The position numbers and the translations under genes were made by a program. Under the pieces are notes generated by a model. It had not been told where the DNA came from. It saw nothing but the letters and a program-made list of their open reading frames with translations, and searched no databases. Below are positions 1 through 6,994 of a stretch of 14,743 nucleotides of DNA, piece after piece. The stretch lies in the NCBI GenBank assembly GCA_903821255.1, contig CAIJKT010000004.1:1-14743 (forward strand), written 5' to 3'. How positions within the stretch are numbered: position 1 is the stretch's first letter; the number at the start of each line of letters is the position of its first letter. Source of the DNA: an uncultured Lentisphaeria bacterium. Its GTDB lineage: Bacteria; Verrucomicrobiota; Lentisphaeria; Victivallales; Victivallaceae.

Positions 1-112
1 GAGCATTCCCACCGTCGCCGGTTCGTCCTGCCCTTTGCGCACGCCACCGGCCTGCGAGTTTCCGAACTGGTGGATGCGAAAACCGGGCGGCTCTACACGA
101 TGCCGTTGCGTG
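1..112 (+). pseudogene. Fragment of a tyrosine recombinase (phage integrase family)
   Basis: Reading from base 1 in frame +1 gives a short stretch containing ATGLRVSELVDAKTGRL followed by YTMPLRD. This matches the region of tyrosine recombinases/XerC-D-like integrases that carries the first catalytic Arg (the ATGLRxSEL box). No start lies inside the window, and the frame stops being integrase-like after about base 110, running on as arginine-rich nonsense to a stop at 187-189. From that point the secretin frame (+2) becomes sensible. The piece is GC-rich and resembles integrases I associate with Betaproteobacteria, unlike everything downstream. It is either the remnant of an inserted integrase gene or a chimeric assembly join. 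The motif is clear; its origin is inferred. Confidence 0.55.
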
Positions 113-1663
113 ACCGTCTTCGGCCCGCAGGAAAACGGCCAGGGCATCGACGAAATCGTGAAAACGCTGGATCAGCCGAAGCTCTTTAACTCATCCGGCA
201 CTACGCGTTATTTGTATTTCCCAAAATACCGCAATGCCAATGAACTCAAGGCGCTGATCACCAACGTCGGGGCCACCACCACCTACAACCCCGCGACCAC
301 CGGCGTTCCGTTCTATAATATGGATTCATCCTGGGAATTGCAGCAGGGCAGAGACGTTATCACCGTGGAGGAAAGTCTGAACGCGCTGTTCCTGGCGACT
401 CCGGCATGGAGTAAGAAGGTTATCGACAGCATGCTGCAATATTATGACCAGCCGGTGCTTCAGGCGGAAATCAAATTTTCCATATATGAGATATATGCCG
501 AAAACGACGGCAAGATCGGCGCCGACTTCCAGGACTGGAAAAACAATGACGGAGTGGATCTGCTTTCAGTGGGCGGGCGTTACCGCAGCAACTGGGCATC
601 CACCTGGGCTGGCGGCATCGATCCGAACGGTTCGAACAAAACACAGTTCTTCAACTTCAATCCCAAATGGAATTCCAAGTACCTGGATTTCCTGGTTTCC
701 AAAGGCAAGGCCAAAGTTAAAAATTCCGGCAGCGTGCTGGTAAGAAACAATGAGACGGCGGCAATATACGCTACCACCCGGGTATTTTTTGACCAGTATG
801 TGCCCAACAGCGATAAAACTCTGGCGCAGTATGTCACCGCACCGGTAGGCAGCAAAGTCTACGGGACAAAACCTGCCGGTGCGCCGGTTCTTAACGACTA
901 CTATTTTAAAGCCGATAACAATGGAACACCTGTCACGTTTGCCGCACCATTGACAACGGCTACCAGCGTCAGCGCCGTTAAAATCACGGCGGGCGGAGTT
1001 ACCAGATATCAGCTCGCGTCAATCGGCGCGGACTTTTTTTCCCCTTCCGACCTGGGGCTTCAAACCACTGCCGACAACTTTACGCTGTATAAAGTTGTCG
1101 GCGTATGGAATCCGGTTACAGGCGTGAATGATCCGACCTGGGTTGCCCAGCCGTGGATAGATGATATTCTGGTGGGTAAAGGTCCGACGATCAACACATT
1201 GCCCAGCAATACGTTCGGTTTCGTCATGACTATCCAGCCGCAAATCTGTCAGGACGCGACCAACCTCACGGTAAACATTGTCAACAGCAGTCTGATCGGC
1301 TGGAAATCCAACGGAGATCCCCGCATTGCCAATACTGATACAATCTCCACTGAAATTATGATTGGCAACAAGGGCAATCGTTTTGTCATCGGCGGCATCA
1401 ACAAACAGACCGTCGTCCGCAGTGTTACCGGGATTCCCGTTCTGCGGGAACTGCCGGGACTGGGCTGGCTGTTTTCCACAGAATCCGAATCCACCAAGAA
1501 ATCGCAACTGGTGGTTGCGGCCGTATGCAACATCAAGGCAACTGATGCCATTTTAACCGAAGCCGTCAGCGATTCCATCAAGAAAATCGAGAAAGGAACT
1601 GAAAATTCCGGCGAGAAAATCAAATGGGGCTATGACCAGTATCTGCTCGATAAAAAAATGTAA
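110..1663 (+). CDS. Secretin domain protein, GspD/type II-III secretion family, 5'-truncated
   Basis: Outer-membrane secretin-like protein lacking its N-terminus. The open frame runs back to base 2, but residues upstream of VTVFGPQ (base ~110) are out-of-frame integrase sequence, so no genuine start is present. Visible parts are an N-domain-like segment (about bases 360-500, ESLNALFLATP...VIDSMLQYYDQPVLQAEIKFSIYEI, typical of the short repeat preceding the secretin core) and the secretin C-terminal signature at about bases 1370-1540. That signature comprises GNRFVIGGI, VTGIPVLRELPGLGWLF, then a charged S-rich stretch and QLVVAAV, matching the family pattern G.P.L..IP.LG.LF....ELVV. The middle, about bases 540-1200, is long and poorly conserved. 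The family forms the multimeric outer-membrane pore for type II secretion or type IV pili. No other secretion genes are adjacent, so the system it serves is unknown. A strong terminator follows. Confidence 0.75.
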   Translation: MTVFGPQENGQGIDEIVKTLDQPKLFNSSGTTRYLYFPKYRNANELKALITNVGATTTYNPATTGVPFYNMDSSWELQQGRDVITVEESLNALFLATPAWSKKVIDSMLQYYDQPVLQAEIKFSIYEIYAENDGKIGADFQDWKNNDGVDLLSVGGRYRSNWASTWAGGIDPNGSNKTQFFNFNPKWNSKYLDFLVSKGKAKVKNSGSVLVRNNETAAIYATTRVFFDQYVPNSDKTLAQYVTAPVGSKVYGTKPAGAPVLNDYYFKADNNGTPVTFAAPLTTATSVSAVKITAGGVTRYQLASIGADFFSPSDLGLQTTADNFTLYKVVGVWNPVTGVNDPTWVAQPWIDDILVGKGPTINTLPSNTFGFVMTIQPQICQDATNLTVNIVNSSLIGWKSNGDPRIANTDTISTEIMIGNKGNRFVIGGINKQTVVRSVTGIPVLRELPGLGWLFSTESESTKKSQLVVAAVCNIKATDAILTEAVSDSIKKIEKGTENSGEKIKWGYDQYLLDKKM

Positions 1664-1686
1664 ATTTAAGATTGACAAGTAACATC

Positions 1687-1723
1687 ATCCGGCGGAACCG
1701 GTTGTGATTCCGCCGGATTTTTT
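1687..1723 (+). terminator. Intrinsic terminator after the secretin gene
   Basis: A perfect 11-bp GC-rich stem (ATCCGGCGGAA at 1687-1697 pairing with TTCCGCCGGAT at 1708-1718) encloses a 10-nt loop and runs straight into six T residues (1718-1723). It lies 24 bp past the secretin stop and separates that gene from rlmI. Confidence 0.92.
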
Positions 1724-1781
1724 CTGCCGCAAATCAATCTCATACTGGCAAAAGCGGGGTTGAAGCGGTATCTTGTACGGC

Positions 1782-1813
1782 TTGACATTGATTTTACAAA
1801 AACAAGTTACAAT
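1782..1813 (+). promoter_or_regulatory. Possible sigma-70 promoter of rlmI
   Basis: A perfect -35 hexamer TTGACA (1782-1787) lies in AT-rich DNA after the terminator. The best -10 match, TACAAT (1808-1813), is 20 bp away, which is longer than the usual 17; GTTACA at 1806-1811 would give 18 bp. The placement, 20 bp before the start codon and just after a terminator, supports promoter activity, but the exact -10 is uncertain. Confidence 0.45.
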
Positions 1814-1833
1814 TTTAACATAGAAAAGGCATT

Positions 1834-3021
1834 ATGAAAAAAGTTATTCTGGAAAAAGGTCGCGAGAAATCATTACAACGGCGTCATCCATGGGTATTTT
1901 CCGGCGCAATCAATCTCGTCGAAGGCAAACCTGTCCGCGGCGAAACCGTTGATATCGTCAGCGCCGGCAAAGACTGGCTGGCGCGCGGTTCCTATTCACC
2001 CGATTCACAGATTACGGTACGCGTCTGGACTTTTGAAAAAGATGAAAATATCGACAGAGATTTTTTCCGGCGTAAAATCGTGAAAGCGCTGGAATTCCGG
2101 CAAAAGCTTTCCGGCATCGGTACTGATTTCACTGCCTGCCGCCTCATTGCCGCCGAGGCCGACGGACTGCCGGGACTGATCGTTGACCGTTACGGCGATT
2201 ATCTGGTCGTACAATTTCTCGCATCCGGCGTGGAAGGCCATAAAACGCTTATTGTTGAACTGCTGGCCGAGCTGACTGCCTGTAAAGGCATTTATGAGCG
2301 CTCCGATGTTGCCGTGCGCCTGAAAGAAGGACTTGCGGAAACCGCCGGACTGCTTTATGGCGAAGAACCGCCGGAAAAAATCGAAATCCGCGAACATGCC
2401 CTGAAATTTTATGTTGATGTCAGAAAAGGCCACAAGACCGGTTTCTATCTGGATCAGCGCGACAACCGCGATTATCTGTATAAACATGCTGCCGGCAAAA
2501 CCGTGCTTAACTGTTTCTCCTATACCGGCGGCTTCGGCGTTGCCGCCGCCCTCGGCGGCTCGGCCATGGTGACCAATGTGGACACTTCCGCTCCGATGCT
2601 GGAACTGGGCTCCGAAAATATGCAGTTGAACGGCATTGACGAAAAATGTTATGAAAACATCGAAGCCGATGTCTTCTGCCTGTTGCGCAAATTCCGGGCG
2701 GAAGGCCGCAAATTCGATATTATCGTACTCGATCCCCCGAAGTTTGCGGATGCGAAGAACCACATGGACAAAGCCTGCCGCGGCTATAAGGACATCGCCA
2801 TTCTGGGCTTTCAACTGCTGAATCCGGGCGGACAGCTCTATACGTTCTCATGCTCCGGTTTGATGGTGCCTGAGCTTTTCCTGAAGATCACGGCTGACGC
2901 CGCGCTGGATGCCGGAACCGATGCACATATTACCAGACGTTTCTCGCAGGCCCCTGACCATGCGGTATCGCTCCATTTTCCTGAAAGCCAATACTTGAAA
3001 GGCCTGCTGTTGAATATTTGA
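1834..3021 (+). CDS. rlmI: 23S rRNA (cytosine-C5) methyltransferase RlmI-like
   Basis: A class I SAM-dependent methyltransferase expected to methylate C5 of cytosine 1962 of 23S rRNA in the cytoplasm. The 395 residues match the usual RlmI length of about 396. An N-terminal PUA RNA-binding domain covers about residues 1-75 and begins with the typical RHPWVFSGAI. This is followed by the RlmI linker and the box GHKTGFYLDQRDNR (from residue 199), the SAM-binding motif I VLNCFSYTGGFG (from 224), the DPPKF motif IV (300-304) and FSCSGLM with Cys340. The C-terminus, ADAALDAG...APDH...YLKG, closely follows E. coli RlmI as I remember it. The ATG at 1834 is preceded by an AG-rich ribosome binding site (GAAAAGG, 1823-1829). 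It is a housekeeping gene with no evident link to the neighbouring sugar genes, although the GntR gene starts only 33 bp after it and may be cotranscribed. Confidence 0.88.
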   Translation: MKKVILEKGREKSLQRRHPWVFSGAINLVEGKPVRGETVDIVSAGKDWLARGSYSPDSQITVRVWTFEKDENIDRDFFRRKIVKALEFRQKLSGIGTDFTACRLIAAEADGLPGLIVDRYGDYLVVQFLASGVEGHKTLIVELLAELTACKGIYERSDVAVRLKEGLAETAGLLYGEEPPEKIEIREHALKFYVDVRKGHKTGFYLDQRDNRDYLYKHAAGKTVLNCFSYTGGFGVAAALGGSAMVTNVDTSAPMLELGSENMQLNGIDEKCYENIEADVFCLLRKFRAEGRKFDIIVLDPPKFADAKNHMDKACRGYKDIAILGFQLLNPGGQLYTFSCSGLMVPELFLKITADAALDAGTDAHITRRFSQAPDHAVSLHFPESQYLKGLLLNI

Positions 3022-3044
3022 GCCATGCTATTGGGCCGGGTACT

Positions 3045-3048
3045 GGAG
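3045..3048 (+). promoter_or_regulatory. Ribosome binding site that decides the GntR-gene start
   Basis: GGAG at 3045-3048 stands 6 nt before the ATG at 3055. The alternative in-frame ATG at 3025 has no Shine-Dalgarno sequence and begins 3 bases after the rlmI stop. The start at 3055 is therefore preferred. Confidence 0.7.
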
Positions 3049-3054
3049 CTTCCA

Positions 3055-4452
3055 ATGAAATATAAATGTCCGGGCAAAAAATCACGCAAGAAGCAGGACG
3101 CGATTATCACGGCGATCATTCGCCATATCGGCGACAGCGGTTTGAACCCCGGGCAGAAACTCATTTCCGAAAGACAGTTGGCCGTAATTTTTGAAGTGCA
3201 GCGTCTGACGGTGCGCAGGGCTGTCAAGAAACTCTGTGAGCAGGGTATACTTATACAGTTTCCGCAGCGCGGAACATTTGTGGCTGGAGAAAGGACGGAT
3301 CAATCCATTTCCGCGCAACACGGGAAAAACAGTCAGGATGAACTGGTTTTCTGTGTTGACGACCTGCTGCCGGAGCAGGTGGCGGGCTGGCGTGTGTTTT
3401 TCGCGGCGCTTGAACGCGCCAATCCCGGTATTAAAATCGCCTGCAAATTCAATGTTCCCGCCATCACCATGCGTTCCGGCCAATGGGACCTGGCGCTGGT
3501 GTCTGTATTCAACTTGAACTCCATGCCGGAACTGCGCAACAACGGGCTGCCGGTCGCGTTGTTCGAGTCAGCTATTCCTGCCGGCAGTCTGAATCCCGCA
3601 CTTGTGCGCGGGGTGCGGCAATTTTGCGCTTCAGCATCCGGCTGTTACGATGTTCTGCCGGTCGGCTTGATTGGCTGTTTGCGCGGCGTCAATATGGATA
3701 TAGTCAAAACGCATCATCTGCCGGACCCGCCGCTTCGCTCTGATTGGCGGTCTTTGGCGGCATGGATCCGGCAATGCCGTAAGATTGCGCCGGGACTGAT
3801 AATCAATCCCGTACTGCACTCCCTGCATAACCATCTGTTCCGGATAGATCGCCGGATTATAGGGCCGGAATGCGTAAATCTGGATTTTGAAGAAGTGAAA
3901 GCTTTTCTGGAATTTCTGCGTTCCGATGTCACCCGGCGTTTCGGGCTGGATTCGATTCAGGATTTTAAAAATTTCTTGAATGGCAGATCGCTTATATGCG
4001 AATTCTTTTCCCAATTCATGCCGGCCGCTTCCGCACGTCTCGGCGGGAATATTTTTTTAACCACAAACAGCATTTCTCCTGCCGGAGGAGTGCAGCTTTT
4101 GCCGCGGCTGCTGGCTTTCGGAAAACGCCGTAAGGATCAGGCCCCGCTGCTGGCTGCCGCCGGTTTCTTCATTTCAGAGCAGGGACAGCGGATATTGGCT
4201 GAACAGTGCTTGATGCTGCCGTTTTACGGCTCGACAGACGGGCTGTCCGTAATCCGCAAAAAATATCAACTTGATTATCCGGGAATGCGGGCGGAAGTGC
4301 ACACTGCTGAATATTTTTATGAAAGCCGCTTTTTCAGCGGGGAAGTACAAGGCAGGGCGCTTAATCCGGTTTTCGGCCGCTTTTTTGACGGAGAAATGAG
4401 TATTGACGAGACCGTATCCTTGATTAAAAGTCGTACTGCAAAATTCAAATAA
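3055..4452 (+). CDS. GntR-family regulator fused to a solute-binding-protein-like sensor domain
   Basis: A cytoplasmic transcription factor of 465 residues. Residues ~15-80 form a GntR-type winged helix: AIITAIIRHI, LNPGQKLISERQLAVIFEV, LTVRRAVKKLCEQGIL, then the wing QRGTFVAG. The remaining ~370 residues do not look like the usual FadR, HutC or LacI-type effector domains. They resemble extracellular solute-binding proteins (PBP type II, SBP_bac_1): WRVFFAALERANPGIKI and WDLALVSVFNLNSMPEL near the start, and SPAGGVQLLPRLLAF, AAGFFISEQGQRILAE and MLPFYGS toward the end, as in sugar ABC-transporter binding proteins. No signal peptide is present, so the binding domain should act as an intracellular sugar sensor. 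The gene is followed after 113 bp by a GH36 gene with its own promoter, the likely target. The effector, and whether it represses or activates, cannot be read from the sequence. Confidence 0.8.
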   Translation: MKYKCPGKKSRKKQDAIITAIIRHIGDSGLNPGQKLISERQLAVIFEVQRLTVRRAVKKLCEQGILIQFPQRGTFVAGERTDQSISAQHGKNSQDELVFCVDDLLPEQVAGWRVFFAALERANPGIKIACKFNVPAITMRSGQWDLALVSVFNLNSMPELRNNGLPVALFESAIPAGSLNPALVRGVRQFCASASGCYDVLPVGLIGCLRGVNMDIVKTHHLPDPPLRSDWRSLAAWIRQCRKIAPGLIINPVLHSLHNHLFRIDRRIIGPECVNLDFEEVKAFLEFLRSDVTRRFGLDSIQDFKNFLNGRSLICEFFSQFMPAASARLGGNIFLTTNSISPAGGVQLLPRLLAFGKRRKDQAPLLAAAGFFISEQGQRILAEQCLMLPFYGSTDGLSVIRKKYQLDYPGMRAEVHTAEYFYESRFFSGEVQGRALNPVFGRFFDGEMSIDETVSLIKSRTAKFK

Positions 4453-4484
4453 TATGCTAGCAAGTATACCAGTTTAGATATTTG

Positions 4485-4513
4485 TTGACTTAGCTCGCCT
4501 TTGGCCTTATTAT
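4485..4513 (+). promoter_or_regulatory. Sigma-70-type promoter of the GH36 gene
   Basis: TTGACT (4485-4490) and TATTAT (4508-4513) are separated by exactly 17 bp, giving a predicted transcription start near 4520, about 45 bp before the ATG. Just upstream is an imperfect inverted repeat, CAAGTAT (4461-4467) with ATATTTG (4478-4484), abutting the -35 box. It could be a binding site for the adjacent GntR-type regulator, but this is only a guess. Confidence 0.7.
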
Positions 4514-4565
4514 ATTCTTTTAATATCGTCACAATGATTGATCTGAACAATATGGGAATATTTAG

Positions 4566-6830
4566 ATGAATGACTTTAATGAATTGATGCAGTCGTGCCT
4601 GGGGAATTCAACGGCAGTTACCTTCAAGCCTTATGCGGTCGTGGATGGGAAAAGGATAAATCCTGACAGACATGCCGAAAAAGTTAATTTGAAAAAACGT
4701 CTGGCGCATCTGACGTTCGAATATGAAAATCTGTTTAAAGAAGATTTCTTCATTTCGCTGGATGACGGGGAAATGACTGCGGATCGCTCGATCCGCAATC
4801 TCAGCGGCAGGACACTGGAATTAACAGAGATCGGGCTTGAACTCGATGGAATAACTTTTGACGCTGACGCGGCGGAAGATTATTTCTATCATGTCGAAAA
4901 TCCCCGGATTTACAGCCGGATGGGGATTAAAGTTGATTTGAAGCGGACACAGGAGATGGCGCAATCATCGGAGTTTGATACGCTTGCCGGCAATCGCTGG
5001 GCGGACCCCGGCGTGGTGTCAGACCGGATCGGGGCTTCGCCCTACCAGCCGTTCCCGGCAATTCTGCTCTCGAATTATCGCAGCCGCAGAGGTATTGTTC
5101 ATGGCACGCTCAGCCAGCGGGTGTTTTTTCACAATTATCTGGTCGGGCATGACGCCGGGCGCATTCGGCTTAATATACTGTCTTCGTTTAAAGCCGTGTC
5201 CCATCTGAATTTTAAGGCAGGTGCGGTACTGAAAGATGCATGGTATCTGGGAACGGTTGACCGGGCGGATGATTTGCAGGCAATCTTCGCACGCTACTTA
5301 AACGTTCTGCGGGAAAAGCTTCCGCCGATGTACGGCTCAACCGGCATTAATCGGCATTCACTGGTATGGGGGTCGTGGAATGATGGCATTTTCCGCGACA
5401 TCACGCAGGAAAAAATGCTTAAAACTGCTGAATTTCTGGCGGATAATTTTCCAACGGTGAAGTGGATACAGGTGGACGATGGTTATGCGGCCCTTGCCAC
5501 GAACGAAACCAGCGCTCACGGGCTGGGGATGCCTTACGAAGGGGAGGCCGGAGTGGCAAAGGACAAATTTCCTGCCGGATTAAAAGACTTCACCGACAAG
5601 GTCAGGCAGACCGGCCTTAAACCGGCGGTCTGGATCGGCGGCGCACTGCCGGATGTCGTTCCGCTGGCTAAGGACCATCCGGAATGGTTCGTGGATTATT
5701 CCTACCGCACCCCCAACCGCCGGGTGCTGGATGTGAGCAAGCCGGAAGTCAGGGCGTATATGTGCCGGGCTCTGGACTATTTCCTGAATGAGTCCGGCTT
5801 CTGCGGTGTCAAACAGGATTTCTGGTCGTATGCGTTTGAGGACAGCCGTCCGCTGCTGGCGTATCAGGAGGGTTCCGGATATCAGTGGCGCGACTGGTGG
5901 CTGAAGGAAATCCGGAAACGGATACCCTCGGAAGGCTATCTCCAGACCGGCTGTGATATCGTCATGGCCAATCCGTTCCTGGGTGAATTCTTCACTAATT
6001 ACCGTTACGGGATTGATATTGGCTCCGGCAACTGGGAGCATGTGAAAACCAATTTTCTGTGGGGTACTGCGTGTTTTGCCTTGCAGGTCGGCGATCTGAT
6101 CGTGCCGAACAGTGATTCAGTCGGACTGTTTCCCGGCCTGACGGATACGGAGGCGATGCTGTGCATTAACTACTGCCTGATCTCCAGGTCAATGGTGGAG
6201 ATTGCAGGCTGGCTGTACAATGAACATCAGGACAACCCGCGGTTCAAAATCCTTAAAAAGGCCGTCTGCTGTCCGAACAACGGCCAGAATGTTTATTTTT
6301 CCGGACATCATTACCGGGAGACAGATGATGCGCCGGCGGTGTGGTACCTGAAAAGTCCGCACTTCTCATTGCTGGAAGACAATCAGCGTTTACCGGTGCG
6401 GACTGTGGCGCTGTTCAACACACAGGACTGTCCGCAGACAATCAGGTTCAATTTTAGCGAACTTGGTCTGGCGGCAGGCCCGTACTTCCTGAGCGATGTA
6501 TGGGACAATGACGCTGTTACTGTTGAACGGGACGGTTTCGCGGTGGAAATGCCGCCGCATTCCAGCCGTCTGTTCGCACTGAACCGGCATGACGCCGGAT
6601 ATCCGCAACTGCTGGACAGCAATATTCAAATCGTCCAGGCCGCCGGCGGCAAAGATGATTTAATACTGCAACTGGCCCATCGCGGAGATTTTGAATTCAG
6701 GCTGGACCGCAAACCGGTGTCGGCTGGATTTAATGATAATTCCATTGCGATAACCGCAACTGCCGCAGGTGACGGCTATATTGTTTCAGGCACACTGACG
6801 GAGTCAGGGGTCATGAAATTTAAATTCTGA
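4566..6830 (+). CDS. GH36-type alpha-galactosidase, cytoplasmic
   Basis: A glycoside hydrolase of clan GH-D, most likely family 36, expected to release alpha-linked galactose (or a related alpha-sugar) from oligosaccharides inside the cell. It has 754 residues and no signal peptide. An N-terminal beta-rich domain (about 20-255) precedes a TIM barrel (about 265-600) and a C-terminal beta domain. In the barrel, VKQDFWSY supplies the probable nucleophile Asp418 (the K-x-D box), and RYGID (Arg480, Asp484) corresponds to the R-x3-D acid/base motif. The 66-residue spacing fits characterised GH36 enzymes. WIQVDDGY (Asp304-Asp305) matches the substrate-binding Asp pair of GH27/36, and TGCD (Cys463) sits where GH36 has its C-S-G-G-G loop. 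The ATG is preceded by GGGA at 4554-4557. Family assignment is strong; galactose specificity is less certain because other alpha-sugars are possible in divergent subfamilies. Confidence 0.78.
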   Translation: MNDFNELMQSCLGNSTAVTFKPYAVVDGKRINPDRHAEKVNLKKRLAHLTFEYENLFKEDFFISLDDGEMTADRSIRNLSGRTLELTEIGLELDGITFDADAAEDYFYHVENPRIYSRMGIKVDLKRTQEMAQSSEFDTLAGNRWADPGVVSDRIGASPYQPFPAILLSNYRSRRGIVHGTLSQRVFFHNYLVGHDAGRIRLNILSSFKAVSHLNFKAGAVLKDAWYLGTVDRADDLQAIFARYLNVLREKLPPMYGSTGINRHSLVWGSWNDGIFRDITQEKMLKTAEFLADNFPTVKWIQVDDGYAALATNETSAHGLGMPYEGEAGVAKDKFPAGLKDFTDKVRQTGLKPAVWIGGALPDVVPLAKDHPEWFVDYSYRTPNRRVLDVSKPEVRAYMCRALDYFLNESGFCGVKQDFWSYAFEDSRPLLAYQEGSGYQWRDWWLKEIRKRIPSEGYLQTGCDIVMANPFLGEFFTNYRYGIDIGSGNWEHVKTNFLWGTACFALQVGDLIVPNSDSVGLFPGLTDTEAMLCINYCLISRSMVEIAGWLYNEHQDNPRFKILKKAVCCPNNGQNVYFSGHHYRETDDAPAVWYLKSPHFSLLEDNQRLPVRTVALFNTQDCPQTIRFNFSELGLAAGPYFLSDVWDNDAVTVERDGFAVEMPPHSSRLFALNRHDAGYPQLLDSNIQIVQAAGGKDDLILQLAHRGDFEFRLDRKPVSAGFNDNSIAITATAAGDGYIVSGTLTESGVMKFKF

Positions 6831-6861
6831 AAAGCCTTTCAACGTTTTCGACTATATTGAG

Positions 6862-6892
6862 ACCTGAAGGAAAATAAAACTTCAGGTTTTTT
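6862..6892 (+). terminator. Intrinsic terminator after the GH36 gene
   Basis: ACCTGAAG (6862-6869) pairs perfectly with CTTCAGGT (6880-6887) around a 10-nt A-rich loop, followed by six T residues (6887-6892). It isolates the GH36 transcript from the downstream regulator gene. Confidence 0.85.
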
Positions 6893-6933
6893 ATATATGT
6901 CAGATAAAATCAAACAAAAACAATCTTCTGCTA

Positions 6934-6962
6934 TTGACAAGTTGTAGATTTTCATATATAAT
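6934..6962 (+). promoter_or_regulatory. Consensus sigma-70 promoter of the GntR/LacI-like regulator
   Basis: A perfect TTGACA (6934-6939), a 17-bp spacer and a perfect TATAAT (6957-6962) make the strongest promoter in the window. It overlaps inverted repeats, so a strong but repressible promoter is likely. Confidence 0.88.
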
Positions 6963-6982
6963 CTATACGTAGATATACAACT
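6940..6982 (+). promoter_or_regulatory. Candidate operator: inverted repeats over the -10 region
   Basis: AGTTGTAGAT (6940-6949) is mirrored by ATATACAACT (6973-6982); 9 of 10 positions pair and the outer seven are perfect. The half-sites are centred about 33 bp apart, close to three helical turns, and bracket the -10 box. A second, compact palindrome ATCTA-TACG-TAGAT lies at 6961-6974. The GTTGTA/TACAAC halves recall the operators of AraR-type regulators (established for Bacillus subtilis AraR), which is the architecture of the protein encoded next. Autoregulation is inferred. Confidence 0.55.
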
Positions 6983-6994
6983 GAGGGTTGGATC

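Noticed and set aside
444..743. Overlapping + strand open frame inside the secretin
   Set aside because: It lies out of frame within a gene with clear secretin motifs on either side, and its translation is rich in Arg, Ser, Trp and Cys with no family likeness.
2005..2814. Long antisense open frame opposite rlmI
   Set aside because: The + strand encodes an unmistakable RlmI with all motifs. The antisense translation shows no recognisable family and no ribosome binding site, and arises from codon bias of the real gene.
3025..3057. ATG at 3025 as start of the GntR-SBP gene
   Set aside because: It has no Shine-Dalgarno sequence and sits 3 bases after the rlmI stop. The ATG at 3055 has GGAG 6 nt upstream and gives a normal-looking N-terminus.
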